Source: CAYSCZ01 sp964429655 (lineage in GTDB: Bacteria; Bacteroidota; Bacteroidia; Cytophagales; Cyclobacteriaceae). From it: a DNA stretch of 64,000 bases. The position numbers were made by a program, and so were the translations under genes. The notes beneath the pieces are model-generated. The model was not told the origin of the DNA and did not search any database. It saw nothing but the letters and a program-made list of their open reading frames with translations. This document shows positions 8,333 through 16,696 of the stretch, in pieces; position 1 is the first letter of the stretch; each line of letters begins with the position of its first letter. Location: the NCBI GenBank assembly GCA_964429655.1, contig CAYSCZ010000002.1, positions 79,598 through 143,597 on the forward strand, given 5' to 3'.

Positions 8333-8533
8333 TTAATTACTAATATTTTTAAGCTTCACAGTAATCTCAGTATTTATTCTGGCGATCAACTTTCGTGATT
8401 CCCTTAGTTTTATAGGATTCTCAAGAGGCGTGATAGCATGAGCAAATTTTAATCTCCTCAGATTGTCTTTTTCAGAATCCAACTTGCTTTTTAGCTCATC
8501 GATATTCAATCCTTTTAATTCCTCGTTTTTCAT
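8333..8533 (-). CDS. rpmC: 50S ribosomal protein L29
   Basis: L29 lies at the exit of the peptide tunnel, where SRP and trigger factor dock. I take the ATG at 8533 (MKNEELKGLNIDELKSKLDS), one base after the rplP stop, giving 66 residues. A longer version that starts ten codons upstream inside rplP is unlikely because it would add an unconserved tail. Two helices, no cysteine. Confidence 0.95.
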   Translation of the reverse strand: MKNEELKGLNIDELKSKLDSEKDNLRRLKFAHAITPLENPIKLRESRKLIARINTEITVKLKNISN

Positions 8534-8534
8534 T

Positions 8535-8954
8535 TTAATCCTGATAATCTCTTCTAAAAACAAACTTTGTCTTTATAGGAAGTTTCTGCGCCGCTAACCT
8601 CAATGACTCTTGGCCTAAATCTTTTTTGATCCCTGATGATTCAAACAGAATTGTGCCAGGCTTAACGGTGGCAACCCAATATTCAGGGGCTCCTTTACCT
8701 TTACCCATCCTAACCTCAGCTGGTTTCTTGGTAACAGGCTTATCTGGAAAAATTCTGATCCAAACTTGTCCCTCTCTCTTCATTGCCCTTGTCATGGCGA
8801 TCCGGGCAGATTCTATTTGCCTGCTGGTAATCCATCCTGGCTCCAATGCTTTTATTCCGAAGGTTCCGAAAGATAGCGTATGACCTCTTTGAGCTATGCC
8901 CTTAACTCTTCCTTTTTGCTTCTTTCTAAACTTGGTTTTCTTTGGCTGTAACAT
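8535..8954 (-). CDS. rplP: 50S ribosomal protein L16
   Basis: L16 organises the A-site tRNA pocket of the 50S subunit. 139 residues. The start MLQPKKTKFRKKQKGRVKG and the motif SRQIESARIAMTRAMKREGQ are diagnostic, followed by RMGKGKGAPEYWVATVKPG. It lies between rpsC (17 bases upstream) and rpmC. Confidence 0.98.
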   Translation of the reverse strand: MLQPKKTKFRKKQKGRVKGIAQRGHTLSFGTFGIKALEPGWITSRQIESARIAMTRAMKREGQVWIRIFPDKPVTKKPAEVRMGKGKGAPEYWVATVKPGTILFESSGIKKDLGQESLRLAAQKLPIKTKFVFRRDYQD

Positions 8955-8971
8955 TTACAGTATTTTTAATA

Positions 8972-9685
8972 TTATCTTTTTTTCTTTTTTACATCCCTTC
9001 TTCTTCTTGATGCAGCACCAACATTATCTGTTCTGCCAATGTTAGGAGAGAGGTCTCGTTTACCAAATACCTCTCCCTTAAACACCCAAACCTTTATACC
9101 AATTATGCCATATATAGTTCGTGCTTCAGATACATGATAATCCACATCTGCTCTTAAAGTATGCAATGGTATTCTTCCCTCTTTGTATTGTTCAGTCCTG
9201 GCCATCTCAGCTCCACCAAGTCTTCCCGATACTTTTATTTTCACGCCTAGAGCCCCAACACGCATAGTTGATGCTAAAGCTTGCTTCATCGCTCTACGAT
9301 ATGAAATTCTAGCTTGTAATTGTTGGGCTATGGATTCACCCACCAATTTTGCATCTAACTCCGGTCGCTTGATCTCAAATATATTTATTTGAAGGTCTTT
9401 ATTAGTCAACTTCTTTAACTCCTCTTTTATCTTATCCACCTCAGTCCCTCCTTTACCAATAACCACACCAGGCCTTGCAGTATGTATGGTTAAGGTTATT
9501 CTTTTTAAAGTCCGTTCAATGATTACTCTAGATATACCACCTTTTGGTATACGTGCATCTATGTAATTTCTAATCTTGTGATCTTCGACAATCTTATCTG
9601 TAAAATTTTTGGTATCAAACCAATTGGATTCCCAACCCTTGATAATACCTAATCTTAAACTTACCGGGTTAACTTTTTGTCCCAT
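8972..9685 (-). CDS. rpsC: 30S ribosomal protein S3
   Basis: S3 forms part of the mRNA entry tunnel and contributes helicase activity. 237 residues: an N-terminal KH type 2 domain (residues about 39-107, with the loop VVIGKGGTEVDKIKEEL) and the C-terminal S3 domain (GRLGGAEMARTEQYKEGRIP). The basic tail ends RRRRDVKKKKR. One base separates it from rplV. Confidence 0.98.
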   Translation of the reverse strand: MGQKVNPVSLRLGIIKGWESNWFDTKNFTDKIVEDHKIRNYIDARIPKGGISRVIIERTLKRITLTIHTARPGVVIGKGGTEVDKIKEELKKLTNKDLQINIFEIKRPELDAKLVGESIAQQLQARISYRRAMKQALASTMRVGALGVKIKVSGRLGGAEMARTEQYKEGRIPLHTLRADVDYHVSEARTIYGIIGIKVWVFKGEVFGKRDLSPNIGRTDNVGAASRRRRDVKKKKR

Positions 9686-9686
9686 A

Positions 9687-10154
9687 TTAATTATTTTCTG
9701 CTTCCACAGCTATATTTTCTGTTTTATTGTCGATGATAACTTCCACATGATTAGAGCGTTTACGTATCCTATGAGCTCTTCCCTGGGGAGCTGGCCTAAG
9801 ACGTTTAAGTATTCTACCCCCGTTAACTTTAATCTCTTTAATATACAAGTCAGCCTCCTCCAGTTTTACTTCTTCATTTTTTAATTGCCAATTGGCTATT
9901 GCTGATAATACTAGCTTCTCTAACCTGTAAGAGGGGTGTTTATTATCATACTTCAAAATAGTAAGCGCTTTGTTTACACTTTGACCTCTTATCATTTGTG
10001 CAACCAATCGCATTTTTCTGGTCGAGGTAGGGACATTACGCAATGATGCCACTGCTTCCAAAGAACCTTCTTTGTTTTCCAGTTCTTCCTTTTGCCTTTC
10101 CTTTTCAAGCCTTATCCGCACCGATTTCTTTATTTTTTTATTCTCTACCTCCAT
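9687..10154 (-). CDS. rplV: 50S ribosomal protein L22 with N-terminal extension
   Basis: L22 lines the peptide exit tunnel; its beta-hairpin loop (about residues 115-130, GRILKRLRPAPQGRAHRIRK) forms the constriction with L4. 155 residues, against about 110 in E. coli, because of a roughly 30-residue lysine- and glutamate-rich N-terminal extension before the usual start EAVASLRNVPTSTRKMRLVA. Such extensions are known in Bacteroidota L22. A TTG at the conventional start is the alternative, but the upstream ATG overlaps the rpsS stop by one base, which supports the long form. Confidence 0.96.
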   Translation of the reverse strand: MEVENKKIKKSVRIRLEKERQKEELENKEGSLEAVASLRNVPTSTRKMRLVAQMIRGQSVNKALTILKYDNKHPSYRLEKLVLSAIANWQLKNEEVKLEEADLYIKEIKVNGGRILKRLRPAPQGRAHRIRKRSNHVEVIIDNKTENIAVEAENN

Positions 10155-10432
10155 TATCGATTTCCTTTATCTTTTTTATTAACATGGCTTCGAAAGTTTC
10201 GCGTAGGAGCAAATTCTCCTAATTTATGACCCACCATATTTTCGGTGACGAAAACAGGTATGAATTTATTCCCGTTATGTACTGCAAAGGTATGTCCTAC
10301 GAAATCAGGACTAATCATCGATCTTCTGGACCAGGTTTTGATAACAGTTTTTTTACCTGATTCATTAATCTTGTCGATTTTTTGTTCCAGCCTAAAATCA
10401 ATATATGGTCCTTTTTTTAAAGATCTAGCCAT
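10154..10432 (-). CDS. rpsS: 30S ribosomal protein S19
   Basis: S19 binds the 30S head with S13 and contacts the A-site finger. 92 residues. Motifs: MARSLKKGPYIDFRLEQKID at the start and VTENMVGHKLGEFAPTRNFR near the end, both family signatures. Its stop shares one base with the rplV start. Five bases separate it from rplB. Confidence 0.98.
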   Translation of the reverse strand: MARSLKKGPYIDFRLEQKIDKINESGKKTVIKTWSRRSMISPDFVGHTFAVHNGNKFIPVFVTENMVGHKLGEFAPTRNFRSHVNKKDKGNR

Positions 10433-10437
10433 AACTA

Positions 10438-11259
10438 TTATTTGCTTTTACCAATAATTAGGTTGTCAGAATATTTTTTAGGATGCCTTGTCTTCTTACC
10501 TTTAGCATATAGACCCGTCCTCGATCTAGGGTGACCACCGCTCGCTCGTCCTTCACCACCACCCATCGGATGGTCAACAGGGTTCATAGCAACACCCCTT
10601 ACCCGGGGTCTTTTACCCAGCCATCTATTTCTACCTGCTTTGCCGAGGCTTACGTTCATATGGTCTGTATTAGAAACAGTGCCAACTGTAGCTTTGCATC
10701 TACTGAGTACCATTCTCATTTCTCCAGAAGGAAGTTTAATGGTTGCATAATTATTTTCCCTTGCTAATAATTGTACATACCCTCCTGCACTTCTCGCCAT
10801 CACACCACCATTACCTGGTTTTATCTCTACATTGTGAACTATTGTGCCGAGGGGTATATTTGCCAGAGGCAGACAATTACCAACTTCAGGAGCAACTTTT
10901 TCACCGGAAATAATCACTTGGTCTTTCTTTACGCCTTCAGGAGCTAATATATATCGCTTTTCGCCATCGGCGTAATATAATAAAGCAATATGAGCGGTCC
11001 TGGTAGGATCATATTCGATGGTTTTAACTTTAGCTGGAATATTATCTTTATCTCTTTTAAAATCGATCGATCTTAATCGTTGCTTATGACCGCCGCCTAT
11101 ATTTCTAGTAGTCATACGGCCTTTGTTATTTCTTCCACCGCTATTCTTGTGAGGCAGCAGCAAGGATTTCTCCGGTCTATCACCTGTTAGTTCATCATAA
11201 ACAGGGGCTAATCTATATCGTTGTCCGGGTGTTACAGGTCTAAGTTTTTTAACTGCCAT
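10438..11259 (-). CDS. rplB: 50S ribosomal protein L2
   Basis: L2 is needed for subunit association and peptidyl transfer. 273 residues: an OB-fold domain, then an SH3-like domain, with the C-terminal signature GVAMNPVDHPMGGGEGRASG around residues 220-240 holding the conserved histidine linked to peptidyl transferase function. Gap to rplW is 11 bases. Confidence 0.98.
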   Translation of the reverse strand: MAVKKLRPVTPGQRYRLAPVYDELTGDRPEKSLLLPHKNSGGRNNKGRMTTRNIGGGHKQRLRSIDFKRDKDNIPAKVKTIEYDPTRTAHIALLYYADGEKRYILAPEGVKKDQVIISGEKVAPEVGNCLPLANIPLGTIVHNVEIKPGNGGVMARSAGGYVQLLARENNYATIKLPSGEMRMVLSRCKATVGTVSNTDHMNVSLGKAGRNRWLGKRPRVRGVAMNPVDHPMGGGEGRASGGHPRSRTGLYAKGKKTRHPKKYSDNLIIGKSK

Positions 11260-11270
11260 AATAAATTGTA

Positions 11271-11558
11271 TTAGATACTGCCATAAAAATCAATTATATC
11301 ACCATCAGCTACTTTCACAATTGCTTTTTTAAATCCTTTTTTTCTACCCTGTATAACTTTTGACTTTGTGTATCTTGATTTGCTTTTTCCTCCGTATATT
11401 GTTGTGTTTACCCGCTCTACCGTGACCCCGTACATCTTCTCCACATCATTCTTTATTTGGATTTTGTTGGCATTACGATCTACCAAAAATCCGTATTTAC
11501 CAAACTCATTAAGTGAGGAAACCTTCTCTGTGATCAGTGGCTTAATTAGTACACTCAT
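11271..11558 (-). CDS. rplW: 50S ribosomal protein L23
   Basis: L23 is the docking site for trigger factor and SRP at the tunnel exit. 95 residues. Signature parts are LIKPLITEKVSSLNEFGKYG at the start and YGVTVERVNTTIYGGKSKSR in the middle. It begins one base after the rplD stop. Confidence 0.97.
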   Translation of the reverse strand: MSVLIKPLITEKVSSLNEFGKYGFLVDRNANKIQIKNDVEKMYGVTVERVNTTIYGGKSKSRYTKSKVIQGRKKGFKKAIVKVADGDIIDFYGSI

Positions 11559-11559
11559 T

Positions 11560-12186
11560 TTAATTCAAGATAGATTGAAATTTCTCAATTGATTTTTCTG
11601 TAATTATTAAATTATCAGCATTAAGCAAATCGTAAGTATTGATTTGATCAGCGAGCATAACTTGCGTATTTTTAATATTTCGAGATGACAGATAAACATT
11701 CTTGTTTGATTCATCGATTATCAATAAAGTTTTCTTGGAGGTGAGCTGGAAATTTTTGAGGAACTGGAGATATCCTTTTGTTTTCGGCACCTCGAAATCA
11801 ACATTATCAACTATCGATATGCTTTCGTCTTTTGCTTTATATGTTAACACTGACTTTCTTGCAAGTGACTTCATCTTCTTGTTCACTTGCATGTTATAAT
11901 CTTTTGGCCTGGGGCCGAATGTTCTCCCTCCTCCTCTAAAAATAGGTGACTTTATACTTCCAGCTCTAGCCGTTCCAGTACCTTTTTGTCTTTTGATTTT
12001 CTTTGTAGATCCTTTGATTTCAGCACGTTCCTTGGCTTTATGAGTGCCCTGCCTCTTGTTATTTAAAAGACTCTTAACGTCCAAATATATCGCATGATCA
12101 TTAGGCTGCACATCAAATATATCCTGAGGAAGCTCTATTACTCTTCCGGTATCCTCTCCTTTATATGTTCTAATAGATATTTCCAT
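11560..12186 (-). CDS. rplD: 50S ribosomal protein L4
   Basis: L4 sends a long loop into the exit tunnel and in E. coli represses the S10 operon. 208 residues. The tunnel loop, about residues 45-100, carries KRQKGTGTARAGSIKSPIFR, the region where macrolide-resistance changes occur; it looks wild type. One-base gaps separate it from rplC and rplW. Confidence 0.98.
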   Translation of the reverse strand: MEISIRTYKGEDTGRVIELPQDIFDVQPNDHAIYLDVKSLLNNKRQGTHKAKERAEIKGSTKKIKRQKGTGTARAGSIKSPIFRGGGRTFGPRPKDYNMQVNKKMKSLARKSVLTYKAKDESISIVDNVDFEVPKTKGYLQFLKNFQLTSKKTLLIIDESNKNVYLSSRNIKNTQVMLADQINTYDLLNADNLIITEKSIEKFQSILN

Positions 12187-12187
12187 G

Positions 12188-12820
12188 CTATTTCTCTAAG
12201 ATTACATAGTCATTTTTTGCTCCCGGTACAGACCCACTGACTAAAATGAGATTCTTTTCAGGGTAAACTTTCAATACGGTAAGGTTTATAACTTTTACTC
12301 TTTTACCGCCCATTCTTCCTGCCATTTTTAATCCTTTGAAAACCCTGGACGGAAATGAGCAAGCGCCTATAGCTCCTGGAGCTCTTTGTCGGTTATGCTG
12401 CCCATGGGTAGCATCATTTACTCCCCGAAAATCATGGCGCTTTACAACCCCCTGAAATCCTTTCCCTTTCGATACTCCAACCGCGTCTAAGAAATCATTT
12501 TCATCAAAAACGTCACTAACTGATATCTCTTTCCCAACAGCTACTAAATCATCAAATTCAGACCTGAAGTCCCTAAACTCTACGACTTTCTTTTTTGGGG
12601 TGGTATTTGCTTTTTTGAAATGACCTTTAAGTGCTTTTGGCGTGTTTTTATCTTTGCGCTCATCAAAAGCTAACTGAACGGCCCGGTATCCATCCTTTGC
12701 TTCATCTCTTATCTGAGTGACAACGCATGGACCAGCCTGTATTAAAGTACAAGCCAAGTTTTTCCCTTCACCGTTGTAAGTGCTAGTCATCCCGATCTTT
12801 TTACCAATTATACCAGGCAT
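12188..12820 (-). CDS. rplC: 50S ribosomal protein L3
   Basis: L3 starts 50S assembly and sends a loop to the peptidyl transferase centre. 210 residues. The signature FRGVNDATHGQHNRQRAPGA at about residues 132-151 contains the glutamine that is methylated by PrmB in proteobacteria. It is the first gene of its transcription unit: a strong promoter ends about 60 bases upstream and a terminator closes the preceding rpsJ unit. Confidence 0.98.
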   Translation of the reverse strand: MPGIIGKKIGMTSTYNGEGKNLACTLIQAGPCVVTQIRDEAKDGYRAVQLAFDERKDKNTPKALKGHFKKANTTPKKKVVEFRDFRSEFDDLVAVGKEISVSDVFDENDFLDAVGVSKGKGFQGVVKRHDFRGVNDATHGQHNRQRAPGAIGACSFPSRVFKGLKMAGRMGGKRVKVINLTVLKVYPEKNLILVSGSVPGAKNDYVILEK

Positions 12821-12879
12821 CTTGTTAAATATTAAAGTATTTTATATAACAATATCTTAATCTTTTCAAAAAAGGACTG

Positions 12880-12910
12880 CAAAGATAGGTATTATTTAAT
12901 CAGTGCCAAA
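12880..12910 (-). promoter_or_regulatory. Promoter of the S10/spc/alpha cluster (before rplC)
   Basis: On the minus strand TTG (12908-12910) is followed after about 20 bases by TATCTTTG (12880-12887), a full match to the Bacteroidota TTG / TAnnTTTG promoter. It points at rplC, 60 bases away, and lies just past the terminator of the rpsJ unit. The sequence after the box is CAGTCC and a T run, shared with the tRNA-Trp promoter. Confidence 0.85.
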
Positions 12911-12920
12911 TTTTTAATCT

Positions 12921-12955
12921 CAAACAAAAAATAAAAAGGCCACAAAATGGCCTTT
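12921..12955 (-). terminator. Terminator after rpsJ
   Basis: An 8-base perfect stem (AAAGGCCA / TGGCCTTT, 12935-12942 and 12948-12955) with a five-base loop is followed on the minus strand by a T-rich run. It lies 25 bases past the rpsJ stop and closes the rpsL-rpsG-fusA-rpsJ unit. Confidence 0.85.
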
Positions 12956-12980
12956 AAATAAAACATTAAGTTGTGTACTA

Positions 12981-13286
12981 TTAAACTTTTATTTCTACAT
13001 CTACTCCACTTGGTAATTCCAGCTTCATTAGAGCATCAACTGTCTTGGCACTACTTGAATAGATATCAACCAGTCGTTTATAAGTACATAGTTGAAATTG
13101 CTCTCTTGACTTTTTATTTACGTGCGGAGATCTCAACACAGTGTAAACCTCTTTTTCAGTTGGCAGTGGTATGGGTCCGCTTACAACCGCTCCGGTAGTT
13201 TTTACTGCTCTGACAATTTTTTCTGAGGACTTGTCCACCAAATTATTATCGTAAGATTTAAGTTTTATTCTAATCTTTTGATTCAT
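12981..13286 (-). CDS. rpsJ: 30S ribosomal protein S10
   Basis: S10 is a 30S head protein that also pairs with NusB in transcription antitermination and contacts NusG. 101 residues with the signature RSPHVNKKSREQFQLCTYKR in the middle. It is the last gene of the str unit, six bases after fusA, and is separated from rplC by a terminator and a promoter, unlike E. coli, where it heads the S10 operon. Confidence 0.98.
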   Translation of the reverse strand: MNQKIRIKLKSYDNNLVDKSSEKIVRAVKTTGAVVSGPIPLPTEKEVYTVLRSPHVNKKSREQFQLCTYKRLVDIYSSSAKTVDALMKLELPSGVDVEIKV

Positions 13287-13292
13287 GATCTT

Positions 13293-15434
13293 TTAATTAA
13301 CTGCTTCTCCTTTCACTTTCGTGATCACATGATCTGCAATATTGCTTGGTACTTCTTCATAATGTGAAAAAGTGAGCGATGCAGTTGCTCTACCAGAGCT
13401 GATGGTTCTTAAAGATGTGACGTATCCAAACAATTCTGACAAGGGCACATCCGCCTTAATAATCTGAGCCGTACCTTTTGGGTCCATACCTTTCATAATA
13501 CCTCTTCTTTTATTAAGATCCCCGGTAATAGGCCCGGTAAATTCTTCCGGAGTAACGACCTCCACACCCATAATCGGTTCTAAAAGAACTGGTTTAGCTT
13601 TTTTTGCTGCTTCTTTGTAGCCTAATCTCGCGGCCATCTCAAAGGATAACGCATCTGAATCTACATCGTGAAACGATCCGTGATATAATCTAACTTTCAT
13701 GTCCTGTATTGGGTATCCGGCCAATGGACCGTTTTTCATCGCTTCCTTAAACCCTTTTTCTATAGCCGGGATAAATTCTTTGGGAATAACCCCACCAACT
13801 ATCTGATTTAAAAACTGTAATCCCGGCTCTTTATAATCTTCATCTTTAGGCCCAAGTTCAAAGACTATATCAGCAAATTTACCTCTACCACCTGTTTGTT
13901 TTTTATAAACTTCTTTATGTTCAACACTGGTTTTGATAGCCTCTTTGTAAGATACTTCGGGCGCTCCTTGATTAACTTCAACTTTAAATTCTCTTTTCAA
14001 CCTGTCCATTATAATATCAAGGTGAAGCTCTCCCATCCCTCTCAAAACTGTTTGACCCGTTTCATGGTCTGTTTGTATTTGCAGTGTTGGGTCTTCTTCT
14101 ACTAATTTGGAGATTGCTACTCCCAATTTATCCAGATCAGCTTGAGTTTTTGGTTCAATAGCATAACCAATAACCGGCTCCGGAAATGACATGGATTCTA
14201 GAACAATCTTGTTTTTTTCATTTGTCAGTGTATCTCCTGTTTTGATATCCTTAAAGCCAACGCCTGCGGCGATATCCCCGGCGATAACTGCATCTATGGC
14301 ATTCTGCTTGTTAGAATGCATTTGCATTAACCTTGATATTCTTTCTTTTTTGCCTGTACGGACATTGTGTATATAAGAACCAGCATCCAATTTGCCTGAA
14401 TATACTCTGAAGAAGCACAATCTACCAACAAATGGGTCAGTTGCAATTTTAAATGCTAAAGCAGAAAATGGTTGGTCATTTTCAGGCTTTCTTGACTCTT
14501 CCTCTCCGGTTTCAGGGTTCTCACCAATAATCGGCGGCATATCTAAGGGGGAAGGGAGATAAGCACAAACTGCGTCAAGCAATGCTTGTACCCCTTTATT
14601 TTTAAAGGCCGAGCCACACATTACCGGATAGAAAGACATATCAATAACTGCCTTTCTAATCGCCTCCATCATTTCTTCTCTGGTAATAGAATCAGGATCA
14701 TCAAAAAACTTTTCGAGTAACGCTTCATCGTACTCAGCCACACTTTCAACCAGATTTTGTCTCCATTCTTCTACGATATCTTTAAGGTCATCAGGTATTT
14801 CTACATAGTTGTATGTCATACCTTTATCTTCATCATTCCATACGATGGCATTATTAGTTATTAAATCAACAACACCCTTAAAATCACTTTCCGAACCTAT
14901 AGGGACTTGAATTGGTACAGCTTTGCCACCTAATTTTTCTTTTATTTCCTTAACTACATTGAAGAAATCAGCCCCGGCCCTGTCCATTTTATTAACAAAA
15001 CATATTCTGGGTACATGATACTTATCGGCTTGTCTCCAAACTGTCTCTGATTGTGGTTCAACGCCAGACACGGCATCATATAACATAACAGCACCATCTA
15101 GAACTCTTAGTGATCGTTCGACTTCTACTGTAAAATCAACGTGACCTGGAGTGTCTATAATATTTATTCTGTAATCACTTGTATTTTCCACAGGTTGACC
15201 CTGTACTGTTGGATATTTCCAAAATGTAGTTGTAGCAGCAGAGGTAATAGTTATGCCCCGCTCCTGCTCTTGTTCCATCCAATCCATGGTAGCTGCCCCA
15301 TCATGTACCTCACCGATCTTATGACTTAACCCTGTATAATAAAGGATTCTTTCGGTGGTGGTAGTTTTTCCGGCATCTATGTGTGCACTGATGCCGATAT
15401 TTCTTAGATAATTTAAATTCTTGATCTTGGCCAT
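13293..15434 (-). CDS. fusA: Elongation factor G
   Basis: The translocation GTPase; it also splits post-termination ribosomes with RRF, whose gene frr is at 33510. 713 residues. G1 loop AHIDAGKT at residues 17-24, switch II DTPGHVDF near residue 92, NKMD near residue 146, then domains II to V. The switch I segment EQERGITITSAATT is intact. No changes in the visible fusidic-acid region stand out. It lies between rpsG (seven bases upstream) and rpsJ; tuf is not in this operon. Confidence 0.99.
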   Translation of the reverse strand: MAKIKNLNYLRNIGISAHIDAGKTTTTERILYYTGLSHKIGEVHDGAATMDWMEQEQERGITITSAATTTFWKYPTVQGQPVENTSDYRINIIDTPGHVDFTVEVERSLRVLDGAVMLYDAVSGVEPQSETVWRQADKYHVPRICFVNKMDRAGADFFNVVKEIKEKLGGKAVPIQVPIGSESDFKGVVDLITNNAIVWNDEDKGMTYNYVEIPDDLKDIVEEWRQNLVESVAEYDEALLEKFFDDPDSITREEMMEAIRKAVIDMSFYPVMCGSAFKNKGVQALLDAVCAYLPSPLDMPPIIGENPETGEEESRKPENDQPFSALAFKIATDPFVGRLCFFRVYSGKLDAGSYIHNVRTGKKERISRLMQMHSNKQNAIDAVIAGDIAAGVGFKDIKTGDTLTNEKNKIVLESMSFPEPVIGYAIEPKTQADLDKLGVAISKLVEEDPTLQIQTDHETGQTVLRGMGELHLDIIMDRLKREFKVEVNQGAPEVSYKEAIKTSVEHKEVYKKQTGGRGKFADIVFELGPKDEDYKEPGLQFLNQIVGGVIPKEFIPAIEKGFKEAMKNGPLAGYPIQDMKVRLYHGSFHDVDSDALSFEMAARLGYKEAAKKAKPVLLEPIMGVEVVTPEEFTGPITGDLNKRRGIMKGMDPKGTAQIIKADVPLSELFGYVTSLRTISSGRATASLTFSHYEEVPSNIADHVITKVKGEAVN

Positions 15435-15441
15435 GGTTTAC

Positions 15442-15909
15442 TTAAAATCTAAAATGTGAAAACGCCTTGTTTGCTTCTGCCATTCTGTGTGTATCGTCTT
15501 TCTTTTTAACAGATGAACCTTCTCCTTTTGATGCTGCAACTATTTCTCCCGCAAGTCTTTCAACAATTGTTTTTTCCCCCCTGCTTCTAGCGTATTTTAT
15601 CATCCATTTTATAGCTAGGGATATTTTTCGATCGGGACGAACTTCCATTGGAACCTGAAATGTAGCACCACCAACCCTTCGACTTTTTACTTCAACAGAA
15701 GGCATTATATTATTTAGAGCTTTTTTCCACACTTCTAAGCCATTTTCTTCTGTTCGTTTTTCAACCACTTGAAGCGCATCATAAAATGTGTTATAGGCTA
15801 GACTTTTCTTGCCTTTAAGCATGAGATTATTTACAAACCGTGAAACCAATGTATCATTATAAATCGGGTCGGGAATGTAGTATCTTGTTTTTGGGGTCGA
15901 TTTTCTCAT
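15442..15909 (-). CDS. rpsG: 30S ribosomal protein S7
   Basis: S7 starts assembly of the 30S head and in E. coli represses the str operon. 155 residues, normal. Motifs: RFVNNLMLKGKKSLAYNTFY near residue 24 and VEVKSRRVGGATFQVPMEVR near residue 72. Six bases separate it from rpsL. Confidence 0.98.
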   Translation of the reverse strand: MRKSTPKTRYYIPDPIYNDTLVSRFVNNLMLKGKKSLAYNTFYDALQVVEKRTEENGLEVWKKALNNIMPSVEVKSRRVGGATFQVPMEVRPDRKISLAIKWMIKYARSRGEKTIVERLAGEIVAASKGEGSSVKKKDDTHRMAEANKAFSHFRF

Positions 15910-15915
15910 TCAAGA

Positions 15916-16296
15916 TTATTTTTTATCCTTAGGTCTTTTCGCTCCGTATTTAGATCTTCTTTGCAACCTGCCGCTAACTCCGGCAGTATCTAAAGCCCCT
16001 CTAACAATATGGTATCTCACACCAGGAAGATCTTTAACTCTACCCCCCCGTATAAGGACAATTGAATGTTCTTGAAGGTTATGTCCTTCACCTGGAATAT
16101 ATGCATTCACCTCTTTCCCATTAGTGACTCTAACCCTGGCTACTTTTCTCATCGCTGAATTAGGTTTTTTAGGAGTTGTAGTGTACACCCTTGTACACAC
16201 ACCCCTTCTTTGGGGGCAAGAATCAAGTGCCGGGGACTTCGATTTGGATGTTAAAGTCTTTCTACCCTTTCTAACCAATTGTTGTATCGTAGGCAT
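15916..16296 (-). CDS. rpsL: 30S ribosomal protein S12
   Basis: S12 sits at the decoding centre and sets accuracy. 126 residues. The decoding loops TPKKPNSAMRKVARV (residues 41-55) and GGRVKDLPGVRYHIVRG (residues about 84-100) carry the wild-type lysines, so no streptomycin resistance is predicted. First gene of the str unit, with its promoter 30-60 bases upstream. Confidence 0.98.
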   Translation of the reverse strand: MPTIQQLVRKGRKTLTSKSKSPALDSCPQRRGVCTRVYTTTPKKPNSAMRKVARVRVTNGKEVNAYIPGEGHNLQEHSIVLIRGGRVKDLPGVRYHIVRGALDTAGVSGRLQRRSKYGAKRPKDKK

Positions 16297-16326
16297 GTAT
16301 TTATTAACTTCTTATTAAAACGGACG

Positions 16327-16355
16327 CAAAAGTAGATATTTATCTTCTAGATCAA
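16327..16355 (-). promoter_or_regulatory. Promoter of the str unit (before rpsL)
   Basis: On the minus strand TTG (16353-16355), 18 bases, then TACTTTTG (16327-16334), matching TTG / TAnnTTTG. It is followed by CGTCCG and a T-rich stretch. It lies in the 77-base gap between the DUF3467 gene and rpsL, 30 bases before the rpsL start. Confidence 0.8.
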
Positions 16356-16373
16356 AACTATTATTGGTATAAT

Positions 16374-16694
16374 TTAAGCCTCACCAATGGTTCCTCCGAA
16401 ATTCATTGGAAATTTCGGAGCCCCTTCGGTCTGCTTTATCTGGCCAAAATTGCTTTCATACTTATTGATGTTATCCTGAAGCGCTTTTAGTAAGCGCTTA
16501 GCGTGTTCAGGCGTGATCACGATCCTGGATTTAACCTTTGCTTTCTGCGTGCCTGGCATTAATCTAATAAAATCAATCACAAACTCACTATTTGAATGTG
16601 CAATCATTGCCAGGTTAGAATATTCACCCTCAGCGATCTGGTCAGATAATTCTATATTTATTTGATTATTTTTTGTCTTATTTTCTTCTTCCAT
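16374..16694 (-). CDS. DUF3467 family protein
   Basis: A 106-residue soluble protein that I recognise as DUF3467, a family of unknown function. The core is the segment SNLAMIAHSNSEFVIDFIRL (residues about 26-45) and the basic stretch SRIVITPEHAKRLLKALQDN. The N-terminus is polar and charged; the C-terminus ends in a proline/glycine-rich tail. It starts two bases after the rpoC stop, so it is very likely made with the RNA polymerase subunits, and in Bacteroidota this linkage is common in my memory. A role in transcription or polymerase assembly is a guess from position only. Confidence 0.88.
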   Translation of the reverse strand: MEEENKTKNNQINIELSDQIAEGEYSNLAMIAHSNSEFVIDFIRLMPGTQKAKVKSRIVITPEHAKRLLKALQDNINKYESNFGQIKQTEGAPKFPMNFGGTIGEA

Positions 16695-16696
16695 TT

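Noticed and set aside
8534..8563. Ten-codon N-terminal extension of L29
   Set aside because: It is inside rplP in another frame and unlike L29; ATG at 8533 is one base after the rplP stop.
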